A stretch of DNA of 64,000 bases from Tetragonia tetragonoides (Eukaryota > Streptophyta > Magnoliopsida > Caryophyllales > Aizoaceae). Position 1 is the first letter of the stretch. Each line of letters opens with the position of its first letter. The notes below the pieces were generated by a model. That model did not search any database. It was not told the origin of the DNA and was given only the letters and a program-made list of their open reading frames with translations. Both the position numbers and the translations under genes were made by a program. The stretch covers positions 19,098,001 through 19,162,000 of the forward strand of contig CM076141.1 of assembly GCA_038025085.1 (NCBI GenBank). Reading direction: 5' to 3'. Positions 25,501 to 40,458 of this stretch are shown here, piece by piece.

Positions 25501-26969
25501 TACTGCGGTGGGTTTTGATCCCGCAACCACGGCAACATGTATCATTCTTGTACCAGCTGCGCTCCAATTTGACTATGTCAAGTTCATACGATATATTGTA
25601 TCTATGAAAGTTTTCAGATCATGGGGGGGACCGCAGCCTCCACTGGTCCCCCCTCTGGTCCCCCCTGTGTCCGCCCTTGCCAACCAGATACACCAAAGAA
25701 TAGACATGCAGACACACCTCCACAACAACCTCCCCTCCTTACTCCTCCTCATCGCAGCAAATCGTACCTGCAAGAACTCGCCCACCGTAGCTGGGCACAC
25801 AAAATTCTCCCCACACAGCAATCTATTCCAAAGGTTCCTAGCAAAATCACACAGCACAAACAGATGCAAACAATCCTCCCCACTGTGACGACACATCACA
25901 CAAATCCCCGGTAAAAGAGTCCAGCCAGGTCTGCGTCGTTGCAACATGTCATAGGTGTTCACCCTACCTAACACCAAAGTCCACACAAAAGCGCGTACCT
26001 TCAATGAAACATTAGACTTCCAAATAAATGTGCATAAAGGGAATCGTGGAAACTGAGAGGGGAGGCTAATCTGGGAAAGGAAGGACTTGCAGGAGAAGAC
26101 CCCAGAAGGATCCCCCGTCCAAGTCCGAGAATCGTCCCTAGGGACAAGGATAGTGGAAGTAAGAACACTCAGGAGGGAGCCAAGTTCCTCCATCTCCCTA
26201 TCGTGTGGTGGCCGGCGCAAATGTAAGTCCCAAGACCCACAATTGGAACCCTCTACATTTCCTTTCCTCAAATAGTTCAGTGACTAATCAGTTCCGCTGT
26301 GTGTTTGGGCAAGCACATAATGAACATAGCATGGATTTGTTTGAGCAAAATGTTAATTCAGTTTCTAGCCCCTCCCCCCTCCAGAAAAAGGGCAAAAAAA
26401 AAAGGGATGCTTTGGAGGTGTGCTCTCTACTGGCTTCGCTGTGGTGTGTTTGCACAGATTTTGAGAGGCTGCTACACGACGACATATTTGCTTTGGATTG
26501 GATTATTTATTTAGCTTTTTTAGGAACTAGGGTGGCTCGGGCATTTCGTAGTTCCCCCATTTCTGAAGTTCAAAGATTTGAACTAATTTGTAGTTCATGG
26601 CTCTGTATAGACATAGAGGACACATTGTCCAATATTTCTTGATTTTCATTTTAATATAATATAATTTCCTTATCTAATAAAAGATAAGTGCTGCTGCCTG
26701 CTATGTTATCTTCTCTTCAACAACATTAGTGTCTGCAAAAGCAAAAAATACCGCTGATTCATTAGCTTTTTCTGTGTTTTCTCTATTGATAGGAAAGCCA
26801 ATTGATTTCTGTTTACCAAATGCATCAATGTTGAAAGATAGATAACAGATTTATTCTTCCAACTGAACGGAATTCTTCCGATTTTTGTTTTACGTTGCAG
26901 GTGAAGAAGAAAAGCAATCAAATGATCGGCCCTTATGACTGCACCAAATTACACAAACGGTCATCATAA
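19547..26969 (+). CDS. Plant-specific Ser/Lys-rich protein of unknown function, 11 exons
   Basis: Exons by frame and GT-AG sites: 19547-19580, 21180-21383, 21471-21709, 21794-21906 (uncertain), 21990-22204 (start uncertain), 22390-22517, 22653-22922, 23024-23715, 23837-23933, 24204-24284, 26901-26969. This gives about 713 residues. The ATG is the first in the transcript-like leader and opens MDDDSLLQTQIS. Landmarks are GGYNLRKSLAWDRAF followed across an intron by GVLDSLELSMI, a tandem SKIPKFPV repeat, KPSGLRMPSPSL, PFSDEWLAAIEAAGE and a C-terminal IGPYDCTK. These blocks look like the conserved islands of a plant-only, mostly disordered protein family; I do not recognise a domain, membrane segment or signal peptide. 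The many Ser/Lys residues and short motifs suggest a regulatory or scaffold role, but that is inference. Intron 1 is 1.6 kb; intron 10 is 2.6 kb and full of transposons. Confidence 0.85.
24626..26272 (-). mobile_element. 5'-truncated LINE in intron 10, split by a hAT insertion
   Basis: On the minus strand, 26271 to 25688 encodes the C-terminal zf-RVT part of an L1-type ORF2 (MLQRRRPGW, C-X2-C in CVMCRHSGEDC, HLFVLC, ILWCIWL). The frame is lost at a hAT insertion and continues beyond it at about 24856 with ERNSRVF and WDHIVYLASLW to a stop at about 24700. A 3' UTR with AATAAAACTTTTTCTTACC ends near 24626. The LINE is opposite in orientation to the host gene, so its signals are antisense to the host transcript. 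Confidence 0.8.
24864..25679. mobile_element. hAT-like element inserted in the intronic LINE
   Basis: The termini CAGTTGGGGAGCCAG and (right end read inward) CAAGGGCGGACACAG are hAT-type. The flanking 8-mers CCAACTAG (24856-24863) and CCAACCAG (25680-25687) match at seven of eight. Removing the element rejoins the LINE reading frame. Internally it is AT-rich and non-coding. It contains a tRNA-like stretch on the minus strand (about 25498-25575, with GGGATCAAAACCC in a box-B-like position). Confidence 0.75.
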
Positions 26970-27943
26970 TACTTCTGACTAGGATTTTTTATGTGGTAAT
27001 TTCTTTTCTCTGTGAATCTTTCTGATCAGAGATTGCCCACGTGTAAATGTTTCACATATTACCACTTCATTGAAATCAATTCTTACATGAACTTTTCATA
27101 TCTTGACACATCCAGAATTGCATGCAAAGATTTTAGCAACTGATAATGAATATACAATATTTATCCTATAAGTTTAACATTCAGCATTGCCAAAATGCTG
27201 AAATAAACTCCTGCGGGGTTGGCTCCATAATTATTTGACAACTATTTTGGGGGGCAGATGAGTGCTTTCTCCATTTTGACCAATGTTCCAGTAGTTCTCA
27301 TTCATTGATCTTGTTACTTAAAGCAGAACATAGTAATGTTTTTAATTAAGGTCTCATTGGTGATTCCAGCGGATCTCAGATGAATGTTGAAAATACCTTT
27401 ACTGTTACTAGCACCATTAGTTTTCTTGAACCTTAGTTTTAATCTAAGTGAGTTTCGCTGAGCGGAAAAAAATAAAATGCAGTGGCTGGAAACTAGGTGG
27501 CTTTAAAATCCAGCGATTATTTAGTCGGGTAACTGCTTCGTCGATAGTATGGTTTATAAATTTTACATGACAGTAGAAAACTTATTTGAGAACCATTATC
27601 TTTTTTCGATTAGCATTCTATATACTTTCAATAGTTAGATACTGCAAGACATAAACATGGACAAAACTTAGAAGCAGTCATCAAGCAAACAACACAATGG
27701 TACATCTCTAATATTTTAAATCCCAAAATATCTCAGATGTGCTATATTTTGATTTCTCTCCGACAAACAGCAAAATCAGTTTGGAATATTTTAGGACATT
27801 CATATTGGAGTCAAGACTTTTCTGTACGATGATAATACAGTAAAACAGGGATAACACAACTTTTTACACCATAATGTTTCATATCTCACAGAGATTGTAC
27901 GACATAGTACAGCGAAGCTACATGTTGCATATTATGGAATACA
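26970..27943. other. Intergenic region between convergent genes
   Basis: This 1-kb stretch holds the 3' untranslated regions of the plus-strand gene ending at 26969 and the minus-strand transporter ending at 27944. It is AT-rich, has no coding potential and shows no clear repeat. Confidence 0.6.
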
Positions 27944-30900
27944 TTAATGTTCAGCATTTACATTGGTTTTGGCTTCAAAAGAAACTGGATTTTCAACCTT
28001 CTCTGTGTTCTGGTAGTTGTACAACTTTGCACAAATCAGATAATAGACAAAGTTGAGGCTTGCAACTATGGTCAACATCCAATATACATTATCGAGCCTT
28101 CCACTGTTTATATTATCTGGTAACCATCCCGTTATTCTTCGAGTTAGACCAAGAAGAAGACTGCTTAGATAGTATGAAACAGCTATAGTGACTGCCTGCA
28201 TCGCAGTTGCTGTGCTTTTTAAAGCTACTGGATATTCCTTATAGTAAAACGCCACCTGCCCTGGAAAATGAAAGGCTTCTGCTATGCCAATCAGGGCTAG
28301 TTGTGGAACCAGCCACATGACCAACATAGGTACATTTGAACCAAGCCTTTGTTGCAAGTGGTGTGCCCGAACCAATTCTAACCTTTTTGTTTCGATGAGG
28401 GCAGAGGCAACCATGCCTGCGATCAAAGTGGCACGACACAAATATTGAGGTCCATTCTATTTACTTTATGAACTTTGTTGATAAGGTAATATTCGTTTGT
28501 GAATGGCAATCGAAAAAGGGAACAAGTGATCAATTCTGTCTAGAGATCCAAGAAAGATGGATATATTGATGAAATATATTGATTTTAAACTTTTTACCTG
28601 TAAGATTGATCAGATGGCCTACTCCTATACGTTGGAGGGCTGATGGATATCGATTCATCAATTTCTTCCATCCAGGATATAACAAGCGATCGATAATTGG
28701 AAGGGATATAGCCGATGATAGAATCACAAAGACAAGCATTGTCCCTGCTGGTATTTTGAGATGACCACCAATTTGACGATCCATGGTCAGTGCTTGCAAG
28801 ACTACCAGGCTATTGTTGATAGCAATGGGTGTGCACAAGAAAATGGAAGTTGACCACAGAGGGAAGATTCTTAAAAGAGCTTTCAAATCCTGAACTTGTT
28901 GAACAGTGGTTAGTCTCCAAGGTTTTGCAATTGATTTATCATTCTGAATGTCTCCTTCAGTTATTAGTGCCGCGCGATTCAGAAAGCTGCATTACGAAGT
29001 AGCAAACACACCAGGGTTTATACAAAAAACTTGGTAGTCCATCAACAAAATGTAGGTAACATGTAAAACTTTGGGTAGAAATTATTTTCTACAGCATACC
29101 TGAGGCCTCTTTCTAGTGTTGTTGGTGCTGTCTTTGTATTGGTAACGCCATAGTAGTGATCCTTCCTTTCATATGACATGGGCACTCTGATCTTGCGAAC
29201 GGCTGCAACAAATACTTGAGCTAGTCTTGTGAATGGGCTGCCGTGGGGCTTAACTTGACGGAAATAGCGATTTCCTCCCAAAAGGGAAACGAAGGCAAGG
29301 AAATTAGCTCCAAGACATATGCCAAATCCCCATCCCCAGCTGATACTTTCTTCTACATACACAATTGCCGTGCTGCCTATTACTGCTGAAGCATAGAGGA
29401 CAAAGAAGTACCAGTTAAAGAAGATCCCCTGATCCTTGTTCTTTTTTAACTGATTTGCTCCCATGGTTGCCATAGTGAACCGTGTGCCCCCCATTCCGAT
29501 ACACCCAAGAGCAATACCGGCATATAAGACAGCAAATTGTGCTGGGGATGTTGGTGTGTAACATGAATTAGTTGGTTCATTTGCACATTGTGCTTGTCTC
29601 AATGAGTGAAGCGATGTGGTTAAGACCAATAGAACCATCCCCTGCAAAGTTTAGAGAAGTTCAAGGTTATATGATGATTAATTGGTCTAATTTTCGTTTC
29701 ATGAAGTTTCCGAAAGTGTTTATTAAGAATTTGTAATGTGTGTTTGCCAACACGAACCTACACACGTTTATTAAAACAACTGTTACTATTTGCAATACGT
29801 GATCGCTATTTCTACAAGATTGACCTCTTTCCACAGTGAGTTTATCTCACATAAGATTTTTTCTGTTGCAAAACATATAGGAGCATAAATTATAAGGTAA
29901 CTAAGTTTTGTAAATGTAAGCATAATAATTATTATGCAAGCTTTTCTTCTTAAGTTTTCTCATTCTTGTATGGTTTCTTTTGACTACCATAATTAAAGTT
30001 GTTAGAGAGACAGAGTATATGCATATGCACCAGCAAGGAGCCTCCTGCACAAATCAAGATGACAGAGAAACAGCCAAGATAAGAGTCTGCAAGTAGTCCT
30101 CCAAGAACAGGAATGAGGTTGGAGCAGCCATATATGATGTTGGAAACTTGAGTCGCACTCATGCTCTTCACATGAAACTCTTGTATCAAATAAACTACCA
30201 TGTTTGCCTGCCATGCGCTTCCTGCCAAGGTCAATCCTATAGCACTACCTGTTCATTATTATTTAATCATTATTATTAATGAATTAAAGGTCACATAATA
30301 AAAATATTTGATTTTGTCTTCAGGGTCATGGGATTAGTCAAGTAAAGCTTGGACATCCATGTTACCCAAAAAAAAAAAAAAGAAAAAAGCATATGTGGTT
30401 TTCATATTTTATAGCTTTTGTCATAATAATAGTAAGAATTTTTGTCATATTTTAGAGAATCAATTTGAGGCTAGAAAGTAGAAAGAAAGCTCTAATGCAC
30501 ATTTTATAGTTTTTGTCATAGTAATAGAAATAGTCCCCACACACAAATAATAGAAATTGTTACATCTTTATTTCTAGCCTTAATTTGGTACTATGGGATA
30601 TAAAAAATTTGTAAATATTAGGGGTGATTTTGTAAAAAAATAAAAGTATATAAATTTACGATATTATCCAAAATTTCACTTTCTTTCATGTTGAAAGCGT
30701 CCTCTAATTTGTAAATATTATGAATTATAACACCTAATAAAAGTAACTCAATTTATTCACTATTGGAATCATTTTACCACATGCTAGAAGAGTAGTCTTG
30801 AAACTTTGAATAGTTATCATGTCATGAGTTTGATACACGCACTACATACATGACACATACTCAAAACATATTTAGGCTTTTATAAGTGGCGTTTTTCAGT

Positions 30901-31108
30901 GTTTGTGTTGTGTAATTGCTAGTATTTCGTGTTTTTATACATGCACCGTGACCACGTGCATCGGTGCATGGGAGCTAAAACAGGTAGGATGGAGTGAGAG
31001 AGAGAGAGACATACCAATGATGAAGGGAAAGGTGATCCAACCACCTTCATTTCTTCCACAATCAGAGATTTGGGCTTCTACTTCTTCAGGGGATGATGAA
31101 TTGGCCAT
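27944..31108 (-). CDS. NRT1/PTR (NPF) family transporter, NPF2-like
   Basis: A plasma- or vacuolar-membrane carrier of the POT superfamily, whose plant members move nitrate, peptides, glucosinolates or hormones. Exons (minus): 31108-31015, 30248-30031, 29641-29100, 28986-28598, 28416-27944, with consistent phases and 571 residues, the usual family length. Recognisable blocks in order: GGWITFPFIIGSAIGLTLAG (first helix), IPVLGGLLADSYLG, the family hallmark GIALGCIGMGGTRFTMATMG, DQGIFFNWYFF, the large loop with KPHGSPFTRL, LQALTMDR, the late-helix blocks LIGIAEAFHFPGQVAFYY and LPDNINSGRLDNVYW. The first helix lacks the ExxE(R/K) proton-coupling motif (it reads SAWQANMVVYLIQEF). That is also the case in the NAXT-type NPF2 clade of Arabidopsis, so a nitrate-efflux-like or facilitative role is plausible but inferred. 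No stop or frameshift is seen. Confidence 0.93.
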
Positions 31109-32640
31109 TTTAGCACCTCAACCACAAAACAGATGCAGTTGTACCAGCTTTTGTCTACTAAATGCTAATGCACTTCCGGGTTCCTAGACAGGGCATAACA
31201 TGCTTCATATAATATAAGAACATAGTACAAGGGGCCCTTAAAACTAAGAAAAGAGCTAAGTTACTTTGTAGATTCCCCACAAACAGAGGTTTAGGTTTCA
31301 TGATGGAAAGCCTTCTATTAACTAAATTATAATTGTGATACCTTATCTCAAAGGCAAAGTGACTTACAAATATTGACTTTTTCTTTTAGAATTGGAAAGA
31401 AAAAGGCAAAAAAAAAAAAAAAAAAAACCTTTAAAATATAACAAAACTTTTAACTTCTATTGAGGCCCTTGAATCTTGATCACGACAGCCATTAGAAGAA
31501 GTCCTTTAAAATTTTACCCCCTCTTCGCTAGCACATTTCACCTACAGATCTTAAGTAAATAACAGTAGCAAATTAACTAACAGTAGCACATTTCATTTGG
31601 AACTTGTATGACTAAGCAAAGGTCAAATACTTCAGCTAATAAAATCATTAGGAGTTTAAACGCATTTCAAAAAAAAATAATCTAGGAGGTTATACCCAAA
31701 ACATAGGTTCATAATCAGGTCAAATCAACTTGTACCTCCTTTATAAGAAAACTAATAGGAGTATGGCACAAGCCACAAGTCTAGAACATGAATTGGCAGT
31801 AAATACTTAATTTGGCTTGAGCAAAAGTGAAATCCAATTGCCCTGACATTTGATTCTGATCCCACTATTTGCTCCTTTGGTGCAGAAGGTCAGCATCTGA
31901 ATATGAAACTTTTTTTTTTTTTTTTGATCTACACATCTACTGAATATGAAACTTTTAAGAAACAGAAAGTTCCTTGCAGAAATCCATACATCATTTCCAA
32001 ACTAAGGGGTGTTGGGACGATGGTGTCTTCAATTATGTCTCTCAGCCTAGTTGCATTGATGATGCTCGCGTTCAAGTTCAAATGGCTCCCTCCTTCCCCT
32101 TGCTTTTATCCCTTCGGAATTCTCGTTTTAGCAGCCTGCTAAGGGTTAAGAAAGATGTGAACAAACACCGTCGTTTCCAGTGTTATGCATGTATTTGATC
32201 AGATCCTGCGATAGTTCATGTTGGATTCTTCAATATTCAAGGGCTCATGTCCACATATGTTTTGAACTACCGTAATGAGATCCAAGAAATGAATTGGTTA
32301 CGAACTTGATGATGTAACCTTTAATAAAAATAAGCTGCAGATCAGATAACTGCAATTATGAATCACTTCATCATGATACAAGGATCATCTGATACAATCT
32401 ACAACAATACATATTTTCAGCTGTGTTTTTAAACATACAGACTGAAGTGAACTCTAAGCTGCAGAAGCAGAAGGCAATAACCGAACTCTCACAATAAGTT
32501 GTTCATGTACCTAATGTTGAGAATATACATACATCAAATTAAAGAAGTTTTACCGGAACTGACAAGTTTATGTTGCCGTATTGTTTACCGATCATAAAAG
32601 AGCTCCTCAGCACAGGACATGTTAATTGTTAAGCATGGTC
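31109..32640. other. Intergenic region between NPF promoter and MPK3 3' end
   Basis: No supported gene. The NPF promoter occupies the left part (a TATA-like stretch on the minus strand at about 31204-31220). The right part is the MPK3 3' untranslated region. Short open frames at 31903-32200 have no recognisable motif, and a long T-run (31911-31926) lies next to them. Confidence 0.5.
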
Positions 32641-36387
<3,747 letters not shown>

Positions 36388-36520
36388 CACTGATTATAAT
36401 GAGAATTGTAATGATCAAATAATTGATACAAAGATTTAATTTTTTTTCTCTCTTGAAGAAGAAGATGAAGTGAGAAAGGTTAGGACTTTGAAATGGGGGA
36501 ATTAAGTGGTTGAGGAAGTG

Positions 36521-36532
36521 TATTTATATATG
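36521..36532 (-). promoter_or_regulatory. TATA box of MPK3
   Basis: TATATATAAATA on the minus strand, about 135-145 bp before the MPK3 ATG, is followed by a pyrimidine-rich leader (CTTCATCTTCTTCTTC). This is consistent with a core promoter and a 5' untranslated region of about 100 bp. Confidence 0.6.
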
Positions 36533-36684
36533 TATGATTGTATGATCGTATGATTATAAGATTATATTTATATGATTATATAGAGTTGAAGAAGACTAAG
36601 TCTGCCATTGGAAGTCACAGTAAGTAGTAAACAATAGACAATAATAAAGTATTTTCCTCCGGCAATAAATAAAATTACATTGTA

Positions 36685-36906
36685 CTTTTTGCGATCTTTA
36701 AGACACTATTTTGACCACGTATAACTCTTATAATATGAATATAAAAATTATAAAATGAGATTTTTTTAAAACTACTATTTAAAATTAATCTAGCAAAAGT
36801 GTATTTATATTGTAAAACTTTATAATTTTTCATTAACGAATGGTCAAAATTTGTTAACTTTGACTCCAAAAATTCCAACGTAAAGTTATTTGTGGTCTGG
36901 AGGGAG
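36685..36906. mobile_element. Stowaway-like MITE upstream of MPK3
   Basis: TA flanks both ends. The right end read inward begins CTCCCTCCAGACCAC and the left end is a diverged counterpart. The stretch is AT-rich, 222 bp, with TTTTGACC in both arms. It lies about 150 bp beyond the MPK3 TATA box. Confidence 0.5.
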
Positions 36907-37000
36907 TACATGTCAAATGGGTCGACCCAACCGGTTACAAATCAGGTCATTTTGGGTCCGGATCCGATCAGCTATGAGTGGTTTTTGAATCGTACAAAAA

Positions 37001-37171
37001 CTTGTGTGGACTTAGGCCATGGTGGACCAAGGATCTAAATGTCACCTTAGTCTTTACCTGGAGCCACAGCCACCTTCTACTTCTAGTGGAGCCACCCCTT
37101 GGCACCATCCCTCTAATAGTGAAGCCACCCCTCAAATTTAGCTGGTCCACGATGGACTAAGTCTATACAAG
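37001..37171. mobile_element. Small palindromic MITE
   Basis: The left arm CTTGTGTGGACTTAGGCCAT followed by GGTGGACCA is mirrored by the right arm, whose reverse complement reads CTTGTATAGACTTAGTCCAT then CGTGGACCA. The interior has a GGAGCCAC repeat. It is 171 bp with no coding potential; the target duplication is unclear. Confidence 0.55.
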
Positions 37172-37574
37172 ACTAAAACAAAGAAAAATTTTCGATTCAT
37201 TTTCGAAATGTAAATGAATTCGAGTCAAGAAAACTTGTGTAGATCATTTTTTAAACGGTCGATTTTCGGGTCTGATCAACTTTTCACAACTCTAGGCCAC
37301 TGCAAGGTGCGAGGAAATGAGAGAGAAAAAGCGCGAGACGCGGTTTTCAGTTGTTTCGTGGGGATGGTAAATAAATAGAGGGCTAAGATTAAAGCCGCCA
37401 GCTTGTGATTGACGGTTGAGGTAAACCTTGATAGTTTTTTTTTTCTTTTCTTTTTTTTCTTTTGGGATGCAAAGTTGTTGAAATGGTCTTCTTCGTCTGC
37501 TACTATTCTTTGACTTTAATTTCTTTTACAATTTTTGGAGAATTATTTGATAAGTACTTTTATATAGTAGGTGC

Positions 37575-37758
37575 TCAGCAAAGGGGAAGACATATATAAT
37601 TGAGCAAGAGCTCCCAGCACAGTTAGTGCGGGACTCTCTCAGACTTAGGCAGTGTCTGGGTTCGAGGATGCTCATCCCACCTTCTCTCTAATGTAACAGA
37701 CTATGAATTAGGGAGGTCTAGTAAGTCACTCCCACCCCTAAAAAAAAGAAAGACATAT
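37575..37758 (+). repeat. SINE-like repeat with box B and A-rich tail
   Basis: GGGTTCGAGG (about 37658) fits a pol III box B and the segment ends in a short A-rich tail (AAAAAAAAGAAAG). The box A candidate upstream is weak. Confidence 0.35.
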
Positions 37759-38034
37759 AATTGATTGCGTTGGATGAGTCAAGACTCAAGAGCTTGAGCG
37801 TGATGAAGGATATGGCCATGGGAAAAGGGTCAAGGAGATTATGACTTTTGGAATTTTGGTATTTGCCTAATCGCAAAAACTTGTATGGGGAGTTTGCTTT
37901 TTTTGTGAAAAATTGTTTGGTTTTGTTTGTTTCACTTGTCTTAGGACTTAAGCTTTGTTTTTTTTTTTTCCAGCTTCCGTTTGCTTGACTAGGTGTTTAG
38001 GATTCAATATATGATGTTATATTTAACAGTAACT

Positions 38035-38160
38035 CAAAAGGTGTTACGCGCACTAGTAAATAAGTTACAACTTATTTATCAAGTCATGGGTTTAAGCACT
38101 TGGGGAGCTGCTATACAAGAAAGTTCCTCTTTGCCAAACCTAAAAAAAATAAAAAAATAA
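38035..38160 (+). repeat. SINE-like fragment
   Basis: TGGGTTTAAGCA resembles a box B and the segment ends in an A-rich tail with interspersed T (AAAAAAAATAAAAAAATAAA). The 5' part shows no convincing box A. Confidence 0.3.
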
Positions 38161-38970
38161 ATAAAGTTCTTAATTTGGTGTATTGAATTGAATGTTGGAA
38201 TTTGAAAGTTAGTACTCTATTTCACTATGATTCTTCTATTTCGCAAAAGTTATAAGTTTCTAGTTGCAATCGCCGTAGAGAACTATGTTACTCGTAGACT
38301 TGTAGTCAAGATTAGGCAAGAAATCAAGCTTTGCCCCCTCTGTCTCCCTCATTCTTCTTAAACTATCACATCAGTTCAGTCGTGCTCTTCGCTCTCATCT
38401 TCTACTTTGTTTCGATTTCAGCATTTTGTGTTGCTATTTGAACATGGAGTGCACACTTCCACCAGTCCACTAGTCACTTTTGCATGTTTCTAACCCAATT
38501 TGTATGAGATAATAGGGGAGGATTGATATTTGAACAACTTGTGTTGATTGTTGGTGATCACTTTGCATGCTATTAAAGTTAATTCATACAAATTATGAAT
38601 TAGTACATGCTAAAATAGGGCAAACATCTATAAAGACCTTAACCATTATCAAAGAAAATATAACATAATTAAAACAATTATAGAATATCTATTAAAATAT
38701 TGAAAAAGGTTCTCCAAAGAACCTTGATGGAATGAAGTACAATCGAGAATCAATGCTTTTGAACAACTTTTAGATGGATTGAGACTTGAACTTGTGGTCG
38801 ATTGAGATTGATAGTTGAATTTGAGTTGGAAGGAGGGAAGGATGGAAGGTACATGGTTTTATATCTGCTTAGAGTTGCCTACTTGGTGTTGGAGAAAGAA
38901 TGGTGACTAATGATGATTTAGGTTAAAGTAATTGATGGTCTCCAATTTCGTTTCTCCCAAAAAATAACAA

Positions 38971-39114
38971 TTCAAATGGGTATGTATAGTGCTGGGAGTG
39001 CGATGGGTAGGAAAGTAAAATGGCCAAGAAGGGGGACTATGTGCCATTAAGAGTAGCGGCTAGGGGTCCAAGAGGTGAGGTGCTGCTAAAGGCTTCGCAA
39101 CTACTAGCCTTTGG
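38971..39114 (+). repeat. Inverted repeat arm 1 of a compound duplication
   Basis: This segment is the reverse complement of 39608-39752 (shared blocks include GGCTTCGCAACTA, GAGGTGAGGTGCTGCTAAA and GGGGGACTATGTGCCA). It has no coding potential. Confidence 0.8.
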
Positions 39115-39246
39115 TTGCTCTTGCGCTCGCATCATTGACTTCAGATGCACATAACATATTTGTTTGCACTCGACTTTGATTGTCTCGATTCTTTTTGTAT
39201 TGGAATCGTTATTAAATATATCTTCATCATGAGTCAAGTTATGATT

Positions 39247-40126
39247 AGTATGGAAGGAGTTATGACTCAAATAGTAGATAGTTGTCCCTTCTACACACAT
39301 TGAGCACTAACATAGAACTTACACAACTTATTTGAGCATTAACACACGCTTCCTATTTCTATCTGTGCCTATCATCATTCGGCACTAAAAAGGGCGACAC
39401 TACTATGTGTCCACACAAGTGAATGACTTTTTGCTGGATTTTGGCACAACACTACTACACTATATACCATACAACTCAATAAAAGACCTCATAAGATCCT
39501 TATGACTATTTAATTTCGTTCCACTTGCCTTAAATTACAAGGCAAGAGTCAAGCAGAGGTTATTTAATAGGAAGCTATTTTTTTTTTTTTTCACAATCAA
39601 GGGTATTCAAAGGTTAGTAGTTGCGAAGCCTTTAGCAGCACCTCACCTCTTGGACCTCCTAGCCGTTACTCTAAATGGCACATAGTCCCCTTTTATGGTC
39701 ATTTTACTTTTCAACCCATTGCACTCCCAGCTCTATGCATATCCATTTGAATATGCCTCAAATAGTAGTATGGAAGGAGTTATGACTCAAATAGTAGATA
39801 GTTGTCCCATTCTACACACATTGAGCATTAACATAGAATTTACACGATTTATTTGAGCATTAACATAAGCTTCCTATTTCTATCTGTGGCTATCATCATG
39901 CGACATTAAAAAGGGGTGACACTACTATGTGTCCACACAATTGAATGCCTTTTTGCTGGATTTTGGCACAACACTACTACACTATTGACCATACAACTCA
40001 GTAAAAGACCTCATAAGATCCTTATGATTGTTTAATTTCGCTCCACTTGCCGTATTTTACTAGGCAAGAGTCAAGCAAAGGTTATTAATCGAAAGCTATT
40101 TTTTTTGGTTCACAATCAAGGGTATC
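39247..40126 (+). repeat. Direct duplication, 39247-39606 and 39767-40126
   Basis: Two 360-bp units in direct order, estimated at about 90% identical, both start TATGGAAGGAGTTATGACTC and end with a T-run plus CACAATCAAGGGTAT. Between them sits 39608-39752, an inverted copy of 38971-39114. The units have no coding potential. The layout suggests that one transposon was duplicated in tandem, with an inverted piece captured at the junction. Confidence 0.8.
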
Positions 40127-40164
40127 CATCATTGATCACAGTGACTATTTCTCCGCGCTGGCTT

Positions 40165-40290
40165 GTAGTTGTAGGCACCTTAAAGGGTGGGACAACTAGT
40201 TAAGGAATTTAAAGCTGCTCCATGCCCAAGGCGAGATTCGAACCCTCGACCTTGATTAAGGATGGATGACTCCCTACCACTTGGCTAATA
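40165..40290 (-). repeat. tRNA-derived SINE
   Basis: On the minus strand TAGCCAAGTGG (box A) is followed about 35 bp later by GGGTTCGAATC (box B), both near consensus and at normal spacing. The sequence does not fold as a functional tRNA, and it continues into a non-tRNA body (GGGCATGGAGCAGCTTTAAA), so it is a SINE and not a tRNA gene. Confidence 0.6.
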
Positions 40291-40458
40291 AGAAGCTATT
40301 TACTTAGAAGAAAACACCACTCTACTCAAGTTGTGCATTGTGAGTTGTGACACGCATTACTATTTTCCTCAGTTATTTTTGCAAAAGTAAAGCATACAAT
40401 GTGGGAAATTTATGTTATCTAAAAGAACTATTATTTCTGTGTTTGTATGAGAATGATA

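Noticed and set aside
25498..25575. tRNA-like sequence (box A and box B style) on the minus strand
   Set aside because: It does not fold into a full cloverleaf with paired acceptor ends and lies inside a hAT-like element, so it is not called as a tRNA gene.
26205..26642. Open frame of 145 codons within intron 10
   Set aside because: It spans the end of a LINE fragment and unrelated intron DNA, with no motif or conservation.
31903..32200. Short open frames with a hydrophobic stretch between NPF and MPK3
   Set aside because: They begin in a T-run, have no recognised motif, splice partner or promoter, and two frames overlap; not enough to call a gene.
39247..40126. CRISPR-like or satellite array
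   Set aside because: Only two units of 360 bp with an inverted spacer; this is a duplication in plant nuclear DNA, not an array.
40165..40290. Possible tRNA gene on the minus strand
   Set aside because: The boxes are good, but the acceptor stem and anticodon arm do not pair and the sequence runs on into a SINE body.
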